Below, one piece after another: positions 50,951-59,975 of a stretch of DNA of 64,000 nucleotides. Where the stretch lies: positions 2,152,600-2,216,599 of the forward strand of contig NZ_KN046818.1 in NCBI RefSeq assembly GCF_000742135.1. The letters run 5' to 3'. Position 1 is the first letter of the stretch. Every line of letters starts with the position of its first letter. The notes below the pieces were generated by a model. It ran no database searches, was not told the DNA's origin, and saw nothing but the letters and a program-made list of their open reading frames with translations. A program made the position numbers and the translations under genes. This DNA comes from Klebsiella pneumoniae (lineage in GTDB: Bacteria; Pseudomonadota; Gammaproteobacteria; Enterobacterales; Enterobacteriaceae).

Positions 50951-50973
50951 ATCGTTAGCATCAGAGTAACGAT
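50951..50973. promoter_or_regulatory. Candidate MdcR operator upstream of mdcA
   Basis: Perfect inverted repeat ATCGTTA-N9-TAACGAT centred about 105 bases before the mdcA start, the size and T-N11-A form of a LysR-type activation site. Assignment to MdcR is by position. Confidence 0.5.
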
Positions 50974-51049
50974 TCCGCCGCAACGTTTGTGATGCGGATC
51001 AATAATACATAAGGCGTAGTGGTCTACGGAGAGAGTGTAGGGCAGGGAG

Positions 51050-51072
51050 CAGGCCGGCGAAGCGCCGGCCTG
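51050..51072. terminator. Hairpin between mdcA and tqsA
   Basis: Ten-base stem CAGGCCGGCG / CGCCGGCCTG around AAG, just past the tqsA stop on the minus strand. No clear T-run, so possibly an RNA-stabilising hairpin or weak terminator. Confidence 0.5.
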
Positions 51073-51080
51073 CGGAAGGA

Positions 51081-52115
51081 CTACTGTTTACTGACATCGC
51101 TTAATAAGAAAGCGATACTCTGCCCGCCGCTGGTCTGCTCGAGGGCAATTTTGACGATAATCGTCAACGGCACCGAGAGCAGCATGCCAACCGGACCCAG
51201 CAACCATCCCCAGAAGATTAAGGACAGGAATACCACCAGCGTCGAGAGGCCCAGCCCGCGCCCCATGATACGAGGTTCGAGAATATTGCCGAATACCAGG
51301 TTGACGATCAGGTAGCCGGCCAGCACTACCAGCGCCTCGTACAGACCACCGAACACCAGCACCTGCAGGATCGGCGGAATGGCCGCCAGCACGGAACCGA
51401 TATTGGGAATATAGTTCAGCGCGAAGGCCAGTAGCCCCCACATAAAGGCGAAGCGCACATCCAGCAGCACCAGCATGCCCCAGACCACCAGGCCGGTGAT
51501 CAGGCTTATCGCAGTTTTCAGCACCAGATAATGCGATACGCTGTCGATGGCCCGCTGGATGGCGCCCATGCCTTCTACTGGTCTGGACATTAACTGCTGC
51601 AGCTTAGCGGGAAGCTGCGGCACCTCCAGCAGCATAAACACCACCGTCAGCAGCAGCAGAAAAATAGAGGACATGGCATTCGACAGCTGAGTGAGCAGGC
51701 TGGTGACCAGGGTCATTACGGCGTTAGGGTCGATGTACTTATTGAGCTCGACCACCGAAACGGTGAATCCCATACGCTGCAGCCAGGGCGCGATGGTTTG
51801 CATCGGCTCATAAAGATAGTTGCGATACTGCGGCAGGGTGCGCGCCAGCTCGTTGAGCGAGGTCCCCAGCGAGGCCAGCAGCACAATGGCTAACATAACA
51901 ATCAGGCCAATCAGTAGCGAGATCGCCAGCACGCGCGGCACCCGGCAGCGGACCAGGAGCTGGACCAGAGGATTGATGATCACCGCCAGAAAAAGCGCCA
52001 GGATAAACGGGACGATTATGTCCGCCGCAAAGCGAATGCCGGTAAGGATGATCACCAGCATGCCCAACATGATGACCATCTTTAATCCGTTAAGTGTAAT
52101 AATGGGTTTAGCCAT
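51081..52115 (-). CDS. tqsA: AI-2E family transporter TqsA
   Basis: 344-residue membrane protein, same length and nearly the same N-terminus ([20 protein letters not shown]) as E. coli TqsA (YdgG), which affects export of the quorum signal AI-2 and biofilm formation. About eight membrane segments; family block [20 protein letters not shown] and the C-terminal [20 protein letters not shown]. Divergent from mdtJI, conserved order. Confidence 0.94.
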   Translation of the reverse strand: MAKPIITLNGLKMVIMLGMLVIILTGIRFAADIIVPFILALFLAVIINPLVQLLVRCRVPRVLAISLLIGLIVMLAIVLLASLGTSLNELARTLPQYRNYLYEPMQTIAPWLQRMGFTVSVVELNKYIDPNAVMTLVTSLLTQLSNAMSSIFLLLLTVVFMLLEVPQLPAKLQQLMSRPVEGMGAIQRAIDSVSHYLVLKTAISLITGLVVWGMLVLLDVRFAFMWGLLAFALNYIPNIGSVLAAIPPILQVLVFGGLYEALVVLAGYLIVNLVFGNILEPRIMGRGLGLSTLVVFLSLIFWGWLLGPVGMLLSVPLTIIVKIALEQTSGGQSIAFLLSDVSKQ

Positions 52116-52557
52116 AGGATCCCGACCTCAAACTTCCTTGCCTATTAACAGGTTGCGTTACATTAGCATAATGACGCTTTTTTGCAGAACAAACGCATTG
52201 AAGAAAAACCGCGGCGTAAAGAATTGCAAAGTCTTTGAATTAAATGTAGCACTATGCTACAAATCTACCTGTGTTTAACTACTGAGGACAATTTTCATCC
52301 GCACCGGACGAGAAGCAACACCGCGGATAATTGTAATTTTATGGACAATCAGTTCAGGATGTATATTTTAAATCACCCCGCAGTATCCCTCACTTTTTCC
52401 CGTTTTGCCGGCGAACAGCACTGGCATTCGGCGCTATAGTCACCTTCTTTCTGCCTGAGCTGGCGCCAAGCGCACAGCGATATCTACGTCAGAAATTTTC
52501 CTGTTTACGTCTCGCGTAAACGGTAATGGATTATATTCTCAAGCAGGAGAAGGGATC
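52116..52557. other. Divergent tqsA-mdtJ intergenic region
   Basis: About 440 bases. It holds the promoters of both genes and a possible upstream leader frame for mdtJI (listed separately). CAGGAGAAGGG is the ribosome-binding site of mdtJ. Confidence 0.55.
52341..52439 (+). CDS. Possible mdtJI leader peptide (MdtU-like position)
   Basis: A 32-codon frame starting at ATG 52341 (MDNQFRMYILNHPAVS...) ends 118 bases before mdtJ, and an inner ATG would give 26 residues. In E. coli a short upstream frame, mdtU, in the mdtJI leader is involved in spermidine-dependent expression. I cannot confirm sequence similarity, and the ribosome-binding site is weak, so this rests on position. Confidence 0.25.
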   Translation: MDNQFRMYILNHPAVSLTFSRFAGEQHWHSAL

Positions 52558-52920
52558 ATGTTTTATTGGATTTTATTAGCTTTAGCAATTATTGCTGAAA
52601 TTACCGGCACCTTGTCTATGAAATGGGCAAGCGTGAGCGGCGGGCACACCGGCTTTATTTTAATGCTGGCCATGATTGCCCTGTCATATATTTTTCTTGC
52701 CTTTGCGGTTAAAAAGATTGCCCTCGGTGTGGCCTATGCGTTGTGGGAAGGGATCGGTATTTTACTGATTACCTTGTTCAGCGTGCTGCTGTTTGATGAG
52801 AGTCTGTCCCTGCTGAAAATAGCCGGCTTGACCACCCTGGTGATAGGGATCGTCTTAATTAAGTCCGGCACCCAGAAAAAAGCGTCTTCCAAGCAGGAGG
52901 TGGCCCATGCAGCAGTTTGA
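52558..52920 (+). CDS. mdtJ: Spermidine exporter subunit MdtJ
   Basis: 120-residue small multidrug resistance protein with four membrane segments. The conserved membrane-embedded Glu is in [15 protein letters not shown], and the second-helix signature is [14 protein letters not shown]. It works only as a heterodimer with MdtI to export spermidine. It overlaps mdtI by 14 bases. Confidence 0.95.
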   Translation: MFYWILLALAIIAEITGTLSMKWASVSGGHTGFILMLAMIALSYIFLAFAVKKIALGVAYALWEGIGILLITLFSVLLFDESLSLLKIAGLTTLVIGIVLIKSGTQKKASSKQEVAHAAV

Positions 52921-53236
52921 GTGGATCCACGCCGCCTGGCTGGCAATCGCCATTGTGCTGGAAATTATTGCCAACGTCTTTTTGAAGTTTTCCGACGGCT
53001 TCCGCCGCAAGATCTACGGCATCCTGTCCCTGGCGGCAGTATTGGGCGCGTTCAGCGCCCTGTCGCAGGCGGTTAAAGGGATCGATCTCTCGGTCGCCTA
53101 TGCGCTGTGGGGCGGCTTCGGTATCGCGGCGACCATCGCCGCCGGCTGGGTGCTGTTTGGTCAGCGTCTGAATAACAAAGGCTGGGCGGGGGTTATCCTG
53201 CTGGTAGCCGGCATGGTGTTAATTAAACTCGCCTGA
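52907..53236 (+). CDS. mdtI: Spermidine exporter subunit MdtI
   Basis: 109-residue partner of MdtJ, four membrane segments, conserved Glu in [17 protein letters not shown] and the family motif [20 protein letters not shown]. Same length as in E. coli. A GCCGCCTG / CAGGCGGC hairpin follows at 53243-53264. Confidence 0.95.
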   Translation: MQQFEWIHAAWLAIAIVLEIIANVFLKFSDGFRRKIYGILSLAAVLGAFSALSQAVKGIDLSVAYALWGGFGIAATIAAGWVLFGQRLNNKGWAGVILLVAGMVLIKLA

Positions 53237-53242
53237 CGTCTC

Positions 53243-53264
53243 GCCGCCTGCAAAGCCAGGCGGC
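53243..53264 (+). terminator. Hairpin downstream of mdtJI
   Basis: Eight-base perfect stem GCCGCCTG / CAGGCGGC with a six-base loop, seven bases past the mdtI stop; no T-run, so termination strength is uncertain. Confidence 0.55.
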
Positions 53265-53409
53265 AAACGGAAACTTCCTTCACGCCTGGCCCCGCTGTAA
53301 TTGTGTCAGGTGACGCTGAGGGCTGCGCAGGTTCACTGCTTTCGGCTGGCGGAAAATCATTTCCGCCAGGACGATGTCAATAATGATATTCTTCACCGGC
53401 CTCGGTCCA

Positions 53410-54222
53410 TTACTCACCGGCAAGCGCCTCCAGCTTATCGCGAAAGCCAGTCACCGCAATGGCGCGATTGTCCGCCCGCCAGCGATCCTGCGGGCCGGGG
53501 GCCGAACTCTGCACGGCGATCACCTGCCAGCCGTCCTCCGTTTTCAGCAGCAGCGGCGAGCCGCTGTCGCCAGGCAGGGTGTCACACTGATGCGACAGTA
53601 CGCTGGTTTGCGCCCACCCTGTCACGATGCAATCCTGGTGGCTGTAAAGATTATCGAGATGATCTTCAGGATAGCCAGACTGGGTAACTTTACGGTCCGC
53701 CGCCTTCAGCGCGGCGGTGAGATCGGCCTTGCTGCCCGGAAAGAGCGGGATCGGCGCAATGCCAGACGGAGCATAGCGCAGCACGATCAGGCCAAAATCG
53801 GACGGCGCCGCAGCGGAAGGGACAATCCAGCCGTCGCCATCGGCTTTCAGGCGTCTGCCTAAGCTGGGATCGACTCGCCCGTCAATGCCGTGGATCTCAT
53901 AGACCCAGTTGCCCTTGCGGGAAATAAAGCGCAGGGCGACCGCTTTGTCCGGCTTGCCGCGCGGGGGCGTTAACAGACAGTGGCCCGCGGTCAGCGCCAG
54001 ATGCGGAGAGATGAGCGTCGCCGTACACAGATTGCCGCTGGCGGTTTCCAACTGGCCAATCGCGTCCCACGGACTCTCCTCGGGGCGGTTCACCGCTTTG
54101 CGGTCATCGCGACCGAAAAACAACGTCTTAATATCTTTGGCGCTCAGTCCGCTATCATCGGCATGTGCGCCCAGAGGTAACAGATAAAATGAACACAGTA
54201 ATAACAGAACGTCTCTACGCAT
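53410..54222 (-). CDS. ydgD: Secreted trypsin-like serine protease YdgD
   Basis: 270-residue S1-family protein. Signal peptide [20 protein letters not shown] (cleavage near AHA-DD), then the catalytic triad His in LTAGHCLLT, Asp in [10 protein letters not shown] and Ser in [11 protein letters not shown]. Two or more cysteine pairs fit periplasmic folding. The start at MRRDVLLL places the signal peptide at the N-terminus; an ATG 33 codons earlier is rejected. Substrate unknown. It lies between mdtJI and asr as in E. coli. Confidence 0.9.
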   Translation of the reverse strand: MRRDVLLLLCSFYLLPLGAHADDSGLSAKDIKTLFFGRDDRKAVNRPEESPWDAIGQLETASGNLCTATLISPHLALTAGHCLLTPPRGKPDKAVALRFISRKGNWVYEIHGIDGRVDPSLGRRLKADGDGWIVPSAAAPSDFGLIVLRYAPSGIAPIPLFPGSKADLTAALKAADRKVTQSGYPEDHLDNLYSHQDCIVTGWAQTSVLSHQCDTLPGDSGSPLLLKTEDGWQVIAVQSSAPGPQDRWRADNRAIAVTGFRDKLEALAGE

Positions 54223-54703
54223 ATCACTCTCTGGGGAGGCTATGATGTCTATTGACAGTAGCAGGAGATTTAAGTTTTTGAAAGTAAACAATAATTCTAA
54301 ACAGGCCAAACCGTATACCACATCAGCGCGCGGTGGGGTCTGGCGCTGGTAAAACCTCCTGATTTCAAGCGGTTAATACCAGTGTTCTGCTTGTGCTATT
54401 TCCGCAGAAAGTGGCGTCTTGCGCAACAAAATTCATGTATCAGAACGTACTGAATTCGGTTAATAATGCAGCAATTCATCCGTGGGATTATTCCTGGTTT
54501 GTCAGCATAATGCCCAAAAATAATACTTTTACCCACCAGATCTTCACCGGAATTCGCACTTCTTTACGCCTCTCGTAATTATTTTCAATGCGAAACATTT
54601 TCTCACCGAAAACGTTGTTACCGTCGCCCTGCCGTTGAGTAAATAGAGAGGTAGTACCGGCGATGATAGCCTGAACTCTATTTCCCCTGCGTTCGGAGGG
54701 CTT
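54223..54703. other. Intergenic region upstream of ydgD
   Basis: About 480 bases, moderately AT-rich. A 61-codon frame (54393-54578) has no ribosome-binding site or recognisable product. I see no gene or repeat here. Confidence 0.5.
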
Positions 54704-54808
54704 ATGTCTAAAAAAGGTATTCGCGCACTGGTTTATGTTTCCCTGGTCTCAGTCGCTATCTGGGGCGCGACCGGCTATCTGGTGATGGAAGCAGTGCGTG
54801 CATTGTGA
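54704..54808 (+). CDS. Very small membrane protein, 34 residues
   Basis: MSKKGIRALVYVSLVSVAIW followed by GATGYLVMEAVRAL. A near-ideal ribosome-binding site (CGGAGGG) lies 4 bases before the ATG. One membrane segment after a positively charged N-terminus predicts a single-pass inner-membrane peptide with its N-terminus in the cytoplasm. Not recognised by name. Other tiny proteins (YdgU) are encoded nearby. Confidence 0.6.
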   Translation: MSKKGIRALVYVSLVSVAIWGATGYLVMEAVRAL

Positions 54809-55008
54809 TGGGCGCGCCACCCGGCAAGGGCCAGGCGTGCGCCATATTACGACTAACATGTCTGGCGTCTTCTGGCGCCGGACATTTTTTTGCGCCGCAG
54901 AGAGTCACAGGATAATGGGAAGCGGGGAGCGGGTCAGCGATAGCCGCACGGTATTCATTTTAATGAAAAGCTGGTAGAAGCAGCAAAATGCGAGCGCGGG
55001 ATAAATAA

Positions 55009-55092
55009 TTAAGAGAGGAAAAAACGGGTTGCAACCACTGCGCATATAATTAGCAGGATCAGGATGAGCTCAAAACGATAGCGCCGCAGCAT
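55009..55092 (-). CDS. ydgU: Small membrane protein YdgU
   Basis: 27-residue peptide MLRRYRFELILILLIICAVV followed by ATRFFLS. It matches the pattern of E. coli YdgU (27 residues, same RRYRFELILI opening), which is also encoded directly downstream of asr. A single membrane segment after a basic N-terminus; GGAGAG before the ATG. It follows the asr terminator on the same strand. Confidence 0.85.
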   Translation of the reverse strand: MLRRYRFELILILLIICAVVATRFFLS

Positions 55093-55104
55093 AGTGCTCT
55101 CCAG

Positions 55105-55130
55105 AAAAAACGGCGCTGAAACAGCGCCGA
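55105..55130 (-). terminator. Terminator of asr
   Basis: Minus-strand stem CGGCGCTG / CAGCGCCG with an AAA-type loop followed by six T, between asr and ydgU. Confidence 0.9.
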
Positions 55131-55160
55131 TTATTAAGAAGGTTGGTTCACCGGGAGGAA

Positions 55161-55580
55161 TTATGCTGCCGGCTGTGCAGTCGGTTTAGCGGCCTGGTGT
55201 TTAGTGGTTTTGTGGTGTTTTTTCGCTGCCTGCGCTTTCTGGGCTGCCGGTTTAGCCGCAGCTTTGTGATGCTTTTTCGCCGCCTGAGCTTTCTGCGGAG
55301 CAGCTGGTTTAGCTGCTACTTTTTTGTGTTTTTTAGCGGCCTGGGCTTTCTGAGCAGCGGCTGGTTTAGCTTCTGCTTTTTTGTGTTTTTTGGCAGCCTG
55401 AGCTTTCTGCTCTGCGGCCGGTTTTGCCGCGGCTTTGTGGTGTTTTTTGTGATGGGTGGTCTTGGCAGCCGTGCTGTGGGTGGCAGCCGGTGCCTGAGTG
55501 GTGCTTACTGCGTCAGCAGCGAAAGCGGCGGAAGAGAGACCCATAGCAGCGGCAACGACCAGAGCTAATACTTTTTTCAT
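55161..55580 (-). CDS. asr: Acid shock protein Asr
   Basis: 139-residue periplasmic acid-shock protein, longer than the roughly 102 residues of E. coli. Signal peptide [20 protein letters not shown] (cleavage after AFA). The mature part is built from four copies of a near 19-residue unit [19 protein letters not shown], made almost only of Lys, His, Ala and Pro, so strongly basic and disordered. Expression in E. coli depends on RstA and PhoB at low pH; an RstA box lies upstream here. The ATG at 55580 is chosen because the signal peptide follows it. Confidence 0.92.
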   Translation of the reverse strand: MKKVLALVVAAAMGLSSAAFAADAVSTTQAPAATHSTAAKTTHHKKHHKAAAKPAAEQKAQAAKKHKKAEAKPAAAQKAQAAKKHKKVAAKPAAPQKAQAAKKHHKAAAKPAAQKAQAAKKHHKTTKHQAAKPTAQPAA

Positions 55581-55685
55581 TCTGATATCCTCGAAAAGTT
55601 TTCTTAATTTCAACCCCACTGCGGGGCCGGTGAAATCACTATATGCTTGTCTTTTCGAGCTTTCCGTGAGTGTTTGGTATCGGCG

Positions 55686-55699
55686 TGTAACCGAATGTA
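55686..55699 (-). promoter_or_regulatory. RstA box upstream of asr
   Basis: On the minus strand TACATTCGGTTACA fits the RstA consensus TACATNTNGTTACA at all but one defined position. It is about 105 bases upstream of the asr start, a typical activator position. Confidence 0.78.
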
Positions 55700-55717
55700 C
55701 AAGGCAGGAACGACAGG

Positions 55718-55740
55718 ACGCGCCGGGTAGCCCGGCGCGT
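55718..55740. terminator. Hairpin downstream of the M32 carboxypeptidase gene
   Basis: Ten-base perfect stem ACGCGCCGGG / CCCGGCGCGT around TAG, four bases after the carboxypeptidase stop. It lacks a T-run. Confidence 0.6.
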
Positions 55741-55744
55741 ATGA

Positions 55745-57232
55745 TTACAGGTAGCGAGTGGTCAGGTGCTCGCGGAAGTAGCGGCTATTAAGATCCTCAC
55801 CGGTGGCCTGCTGAATCAACTGCGAGGTGGTGAAGCGGCTGCCATGCTGCCAGATATTCTGCCGCAGCCAGTCGAACAGGGCGCTGAAATCGCCTTCCTC
55901 AATATCGCGATCTAACGTCGGCAGCGCGCGGCGGGCCGCGGCCATCAGCTGCGCGGCATACATCGCGCCCAGGGTATAGGAAGGGAAATAGCCGAATCCG
56001 CCGTCGGTCCAGTGAATATCCTGCATGCAACCATCCCGATAGTTGCCGGTGGTCGACAGCCCCAGCCAGTGCTGCATTTTCTCGTCCCACAGCGACGGGA
56101 TATCATCTACCTCAATCTCGCCGTCGATCAGCGCACGTTCAATTTCATAACGCAGGATGACATGCGCCGGGTAGCTCACCTCATCGGCATCGACGCGAAT
56201 AAAGCCGGGTTTCACCTGCTGATTCCAGGCGACAAAGTTGTCCTGGCTAAAGGCCGGCCGATCGCCAAACCGCTCGCGCACCGCCGGTAACAGGCGGTTA
56301 AGAAACCGCTCGCTGCGTCCCAGCTGCATTTCAAAAAACAGGCTCTGCGACTCGTGGATAGCGGTGGAGCGGGCGAGTCCTACGGGCTGGTCGACCCACG
56401 GGCGAGGTAGATTCTGCTCGTAGCGGGCGTGGCCGGTTTCGTGGATCACGCCGAACAGAGCGCTGAGCAGGTCGTTTTCGTTGTAGCGGGTGGTGATGCG
56501 CACATCCTGGGGTACGCCGCCGCAGAACGGGTGGGCGCTGATGTCGAGGCGCCCGCCGTCGAAGTCAAAGCCAAGAATGCGCATCGCCTGCAGGCCCAGC
56601 TCCCGTTGTTCAGCAATGGGGAAAGGCCCCTGCGGGGCGATTAGCGTCTGCTTCGCCTGCTTCTCCACCGCCTGGCTAAGCAGGGAAGGTAGCCACGATT
56701 TGAGATCGGCGAACAGGCTGTCCAGCCGCGCGCTGGTCATATCCGGTTCGAAAATATCCAGCAGCGCGTCGTAGCGTGAGCCGCCCCTGGCATCGGCGCG
56801 GATCTGCGCTTCCTGGCGGCTCAGTCTGACCACCTCGCGTAGGTTGTCGGCAAAGCCCGTCCAGTCATTGGCGGGACGCTGGCTGCGCCAGGCATGTTCG
56901 CAGCGGCTGCCGGCCAGCGATTTTGCTTCCACTAGGCTCTCCGGCAGCAGCGCCGCCTGATCGTACTGACGCTGCATTTCCCGCAGGTTGGCCTGTTCAA
57001 CATCATTAAGATCCTGCTGGCGGGCCTCCTGTAACCATTGTCCCACTTTTTTATCGGTCAGGATTTGATGCTGCAGCACGCCGAGCTCGGCCAGCGCTTC
57101 GCCGCGGGCGACGCTCCCGCCCGGGGGCATCATCGCGAACATATCCCAGCCGGCGATGGCGGCGAGATGCGAAAAGCGCGACAGGCGCTGAAAGGTACGG
57201 GTAAGCTGCTGATAAGGCGTATTTTCAGTCAT
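55745..57232 (-). CDS. M32 family metallocarboxypeptidase (carboxypeptidase Taq type)
   Basis: 495-residue cytoplasmic zinc carboxypeptidase related to thermostable carboxypeptidase 1. The zinc motif HETGH is at residues 264-268 in [14 protein letters not shown], and further family blocks are [40 protein letters not shown] and [13 protein letters not shown]. No signal peptide. It releases C-terminal residues from peptides with broad specificity in characterised homologues. Not present at this position in E. coli. Confidence 0.92.
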   Translation of the reverse strand: MTENTPYQQLTRTFQRLSRFSHLAAIAGWDMFAMMPPGGSVARGEALAELGVLQHQILTDKKVGQWLQEARQQDLNDVEQANLREMQRQYDQAALLPESLVEAKSLAGSRCEHAWRSQRPANDWTGFADNLREVVRLSRQEAQIRADARGGSRYDALLDIFEPDMTSARLDSLFADLKSWLPSLLSQAVEKQAKQTLIAPQGPFPIAEQRELGLQAMRILGFDFDGGRLDISAHPFCGGVPQDVRITTRYNENDLLSALFGVIHETGHARYEQNLPRPWVDQPVGLARSTAIHESQSLFFEMQLGRSERFLNRLLPAVRERFGDRPAFSQDNFVAWNQQVKPGFIRVDADEVSYPAHVILRYEIERALIDGEIEVDDIPSLWDEKMQHWLGLSTTGNYRDGCMQDIHWTDGGFGYFPSYTLGAMYAAQLMAAARRALPTLDRDIEEGDFSALFDWLRQNIWQHGSRFTTSQLIQQATGEDLNSRYFREHLTTRYL

Positions 57233-57571
57233 AGTGGCGTTCGGTCCGTGACAGGTGAATAAAGAGATTATCGCTTTGCCTCTACACTATCCTGATACGC
57301 CCGGCGGGTCGAGCGTTGCGCACAGGGGAAGGGAAAGACACATGGCGGGAGAATAAGCTCACCTCTGTGATCGGTGTGACAGAAAACGGTAACATATCGG
57401 TACTAAACTGTGATCGATTACACAGGTCTGGAGGTTCGGGGGTGGTTTATGAATCCGTTCACCTGGCTGTTTATTGCACTGCTGTCCGTTGATGCCGTCA
57501 GAGAGCTGATGGGCTTGTCTTCCATAATGGGCATGTGGTGAAACGTGGCCCGCAGGCCACGTCACACGCGA
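57233..57571. other. Intergenic region between carboxypeptidase and ynfM
   Basis: About 340 bases holding the carboxypeptidase promoter, a possible 30-codon gene (57449-57541) and, at 57543-57562, a perfect hairpin ACGTGGCC / GGCCACGT that could end transcripts from either side. Confidence 0.5.
57449..57541 (+). CDS. Very small hydrophobic protein, 30 residues
   Basis: MNPFTWLFIALLSVDAVREL followed by MGLSSIMGMW. GGAGG lies about 14 bases upstream and a nearer GGGGGTGG also fits, so translation is plausible. One hydrophobic segment suggests a membrane peptide. Not recognised. A hairpin directly after the stop could be its terminator. Confidence 0.45.
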   Translation: MNPFTWLFIALLSVDAVRELMGLSSIMGMW

Positions 57572-58822
57572 CTATTTCAGTCGCTGATGTAAGCAGGTGC
57601 CGGTCAACAGCGCGGCAAGGAGCAGCAGCGCGATAAACCCACCGACGCCGTTCCAGCCGTAGTGATGCCAGAATACCCCGCCTAACGTCCCGGCAAGACT
57701 TGAACCCAAATAATAGCTGAACAAATACAGCGATGACGCCTGACCGCGGGCGCGGCGGGCGCGTGGGCCAATCCAGCTGCTGGCGACGGAATGCGCGGCG
57801 AAGAAGCCAGCGGAAAACAGCAGCATGCCGATGAAAATAAGCCACAGGGAAGAAAAGAGCGTCAGCAGCAGGCCGCAGAGCATCACCGCTGTAAAGCCAA
57901 GCATCACCGGCCCGCGGCCAAAGCGTACGGTCATGGCCCCTGCCTTCGGTGAACTCCAGGTCCCGGTGAGATAAGCTACCGACAGCAGGCCTACCACCGC
58001 CTGGCTTAACGACCACGGCGACATCATCAGCCGGTAGCCAATATAGTTAAACAGGGTGACAAAAGCGCCCATCAGCAGAAAACCTTCGATGAACAGCAGC
58101 GGCAGGCCACGGTCGCGCCAGTGCAGACGGAAGTTAATCAGCAGCGTTTTCGGTCGCAGCGAGGTCGGGCGGAAATGGCGCGACTCGGGCAGGATACGCC
58201 AGAACATAATCGCCGCGGCCAGCGCAAAGCCGCTGATCGCCGCCAGCGCCACGCGCCAGCCGAAGAAATCGGTAAAGACCCCGGTCAGCAAGCGGCCGCT
58301 CATGCCGCCGATGGAGTTGCCGCTGATATAGAGTCCCATCGAAAAGGCGACGAAACTGGGGTGGATCTCCTCGCTCAGATAGGTCATGCCGACCGCCGCT
58401 ACGCCGCTCAGCGACAGGCCGATGAGAGCGCGCATAATCAGGATGCCGTGCCAGCTGGTCATCATAGTCGACAACAGTGAACAGCAGGCGGCCAGCAGCA
58501 GGGCGGTGACCATCACCGGCTTGCGGCCTATAGCGTCCGACAGCGGGCCGGTAAACAGCAAGCCCACCGCCAACATCGCCGTGGAAATTGAAAGCGAAAT
58601 ACTGCTGCTGGCCGGCGACACGCCAAACTCGTTCGACAGCACCGGCAGGATCGGCTGCACACAGTAGAGCAGGGCAAAGGTGGCCAGACCGGCGGAGAAC
58701 AGCGCGAGAGTGACGCGCATAAACTGCGGGGTGCCACGCTTAATAAACGGATCCGGGCGGGATGCACCAGCGACGCTGACCTCGCCCGCCGGCACGGTGT
58801 CAACGGTTGTTGTACGACTCAC
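57572..58822 (-). CDS. ynfM: MFS transporter YnfM
   Basis: 416-residue major facilitator with 12 predicted membrane segments and a long polar N-terminus. Motif A-like loop LFTGPLSDAIGRKPVMVTAL lies between helices 2 and 3, and the middle loop RHFRPTSLRPKTLLINFRLH separates the halves. Of the DHA-type arabinose-efflux-like group; E. coli YnfM has been tied to export of aromatic amines/dipeptides only loosely. Divergent from the regulator gene ynfL, which probably controls it. Confidence 0.88.
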   Translation of the reverse strand: MSRTTTVDTVPAGEVSVAGASRPDPFIKRGTPQFMRVTLALFSAGLATFALLYCVQPILPVLSNEFGVSPASSSISLSISTAMLAVGLLFTGPLSDAIGRKPVMVTALLLAACCSLLSTMMTSWHGILIMRALIGLSLSGVAAVGMTYLSEEIHPSFVAFSMGLYISGNSIGGMSGRLLTGVFTDFFGWRVALAAISGFALAAAIMFWRILPESRHFRPTSLRPKTLLINFRLHWRDRGLPLLFIEGFLLMGAFVTLFNYIGYRLMMSPWSLSQAVVGLLSVAYLTGTWSSPKAGAMTVRFGRGPVMLGFTAVMLCGLLLTLFSSLWLIFIGMLLFSAGFFAAHSVASSWIGPRARRARGQASSLYLFSYYLGSSLAGTLGGVFWHHYGWNGVGGFIALLLLAALLTGTCLHQRLK

Positions 58823-58952
58823 AGAGAATTCCTTGCGTAGAAGTTGCTGCTTACCAACAGAGTGTTGTGACCATTCAGCTCACATTTTTAGGGTATGAAA
58901 ATGTAAATATTCTGTCTAATATATTAATAATCTCAAATAAGACGTTTTAAAT

Positions 58953-59855
58953 ATGAATATCGAGTTGCGTCATTTGCGCTACTTTGTCGCCGTCGCCGAG
59001 GAGCTACATTTTGGCCGCGCCGCGGCGCGACTAAACATCTCTCAACCACCGCTAAGCCAGCAGATTCAGATCCTTGAGCAGCAGACCGGCGCTCGCCTGT
59101 TTGCCCGTACCAACCGCAGCGTCAGCCTGACGGCGGCCGGAAAGCAGTTTCTCGCCGATAGCCGACAAATCCTCGCCCAGGTGGATGAGGCGGCTGCTCG
59201 CGCCGCCCGTCTACACCATGGCGAAACGGGTGAGCTGCGCATCGGCTTTACCTCCTCAGCCCCTTTTATTAAGGCCGTCTCCGATACGCTATCGATGTTT
59301 CGCCAACGCCATCCGGATGTGCATATTCTCACCCGCGAGACTAACACCCGCGAACAGATAGTGCCCCTGAGCGAGGGGGCTCTGGATTTGGGGCTGCTGC
59401 GCAATACTCAACTGCCGGATACCCTGGCGTGGGAGCGGGTTCTGCGCGAGCCGCTGTTGGCGATGGTCCCGGCGAATCACCCGCTGGCCCGCCAGCCCTC
59501 GGTCAGCCTGGCGGCGCTGGCGCGCGAGCCCTTCGTCTTTTTCGACCCGCACGTCGGCACTGGCCTGTATGACGACATCCTCGGCTTGCTGCGCCGCTAC
59601 GGCCACACGCCGAAGATTGCCCAGGAGGTGGGGGAGGCAATGACGATTATTGGTCTGGTGGCCGCCGGCCTGGGGGTATCGATCCTCCCGGCCTCCTTTC
59701 AGCGCGTCCAGCTCAGTGAAATGCGCTGGCTGCCGATCGACGAACAGGATGCGGTATCGGAGATGTGGCTGGTGTGGTCTAAACACCATGAGCAAGGGGC
59801 ACTGGCAAAACGCTTTCGTGAGGCGCTGCTCTCCTGGAAAAGCGAGCATAATTGA
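58953..59855 (+). CDS. ynfL: LysR-type regulator YnfL
   Basis: 300-residue LysR-family regulator with an N-terminal helix-turn-helix (LRHLRYFVAVAEELHFGRAA, LNISQPPLSQQIQILEQQ) and an effector domain (GELRIGFTSSAPFIKAVSDT). The intergenic region with ynfM is about 130 bases and AT-rich, as expected for a shared control region. Target and ligand unknown. Confidence 0.9.
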   Translation: MNIELRHLRYFVAVAEELHFGRAAARLNISQPPLSQQIQILEQQTGARLFARTNRSVSLTAAGKQFLADSRQILAQVDEAAARAARLHHGETGELRIGFTSSAPFIKAVSDTLSMFRQRHPDVHILTRETNTREQIVPLSEGALDLGLLRNTQLPDTLAWERVLREPLLAMVPANHPLARQPSVSLAALAREPFVFFDPHVGTGLYDDILGLLRRYGHTPKIAQEVGEAMTIIGLVAAGLGVSILPASFQRVQLSEMRWLPIDEQDAVSEMWLVWSKHHEQGALAKRFREALLSWKSEHN

Positions 59856-59975
59856 GGCGAAAAGGGGCTGGAAATGTGCGGTAAATCACAAGGCTAAGTA
59901 AAAATTTGACGTTCACCGTCGAAGTGCTTCACCATAGCCGAAAGTTTATTTCGAAGCGCGAAAATAAGGGAGTCA

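Noticed and set aside
54393-54578. 61-codon frame upstream of ydgD
   Set aside because: No ribosome-binding site and no recognisable domain or helix pattern.
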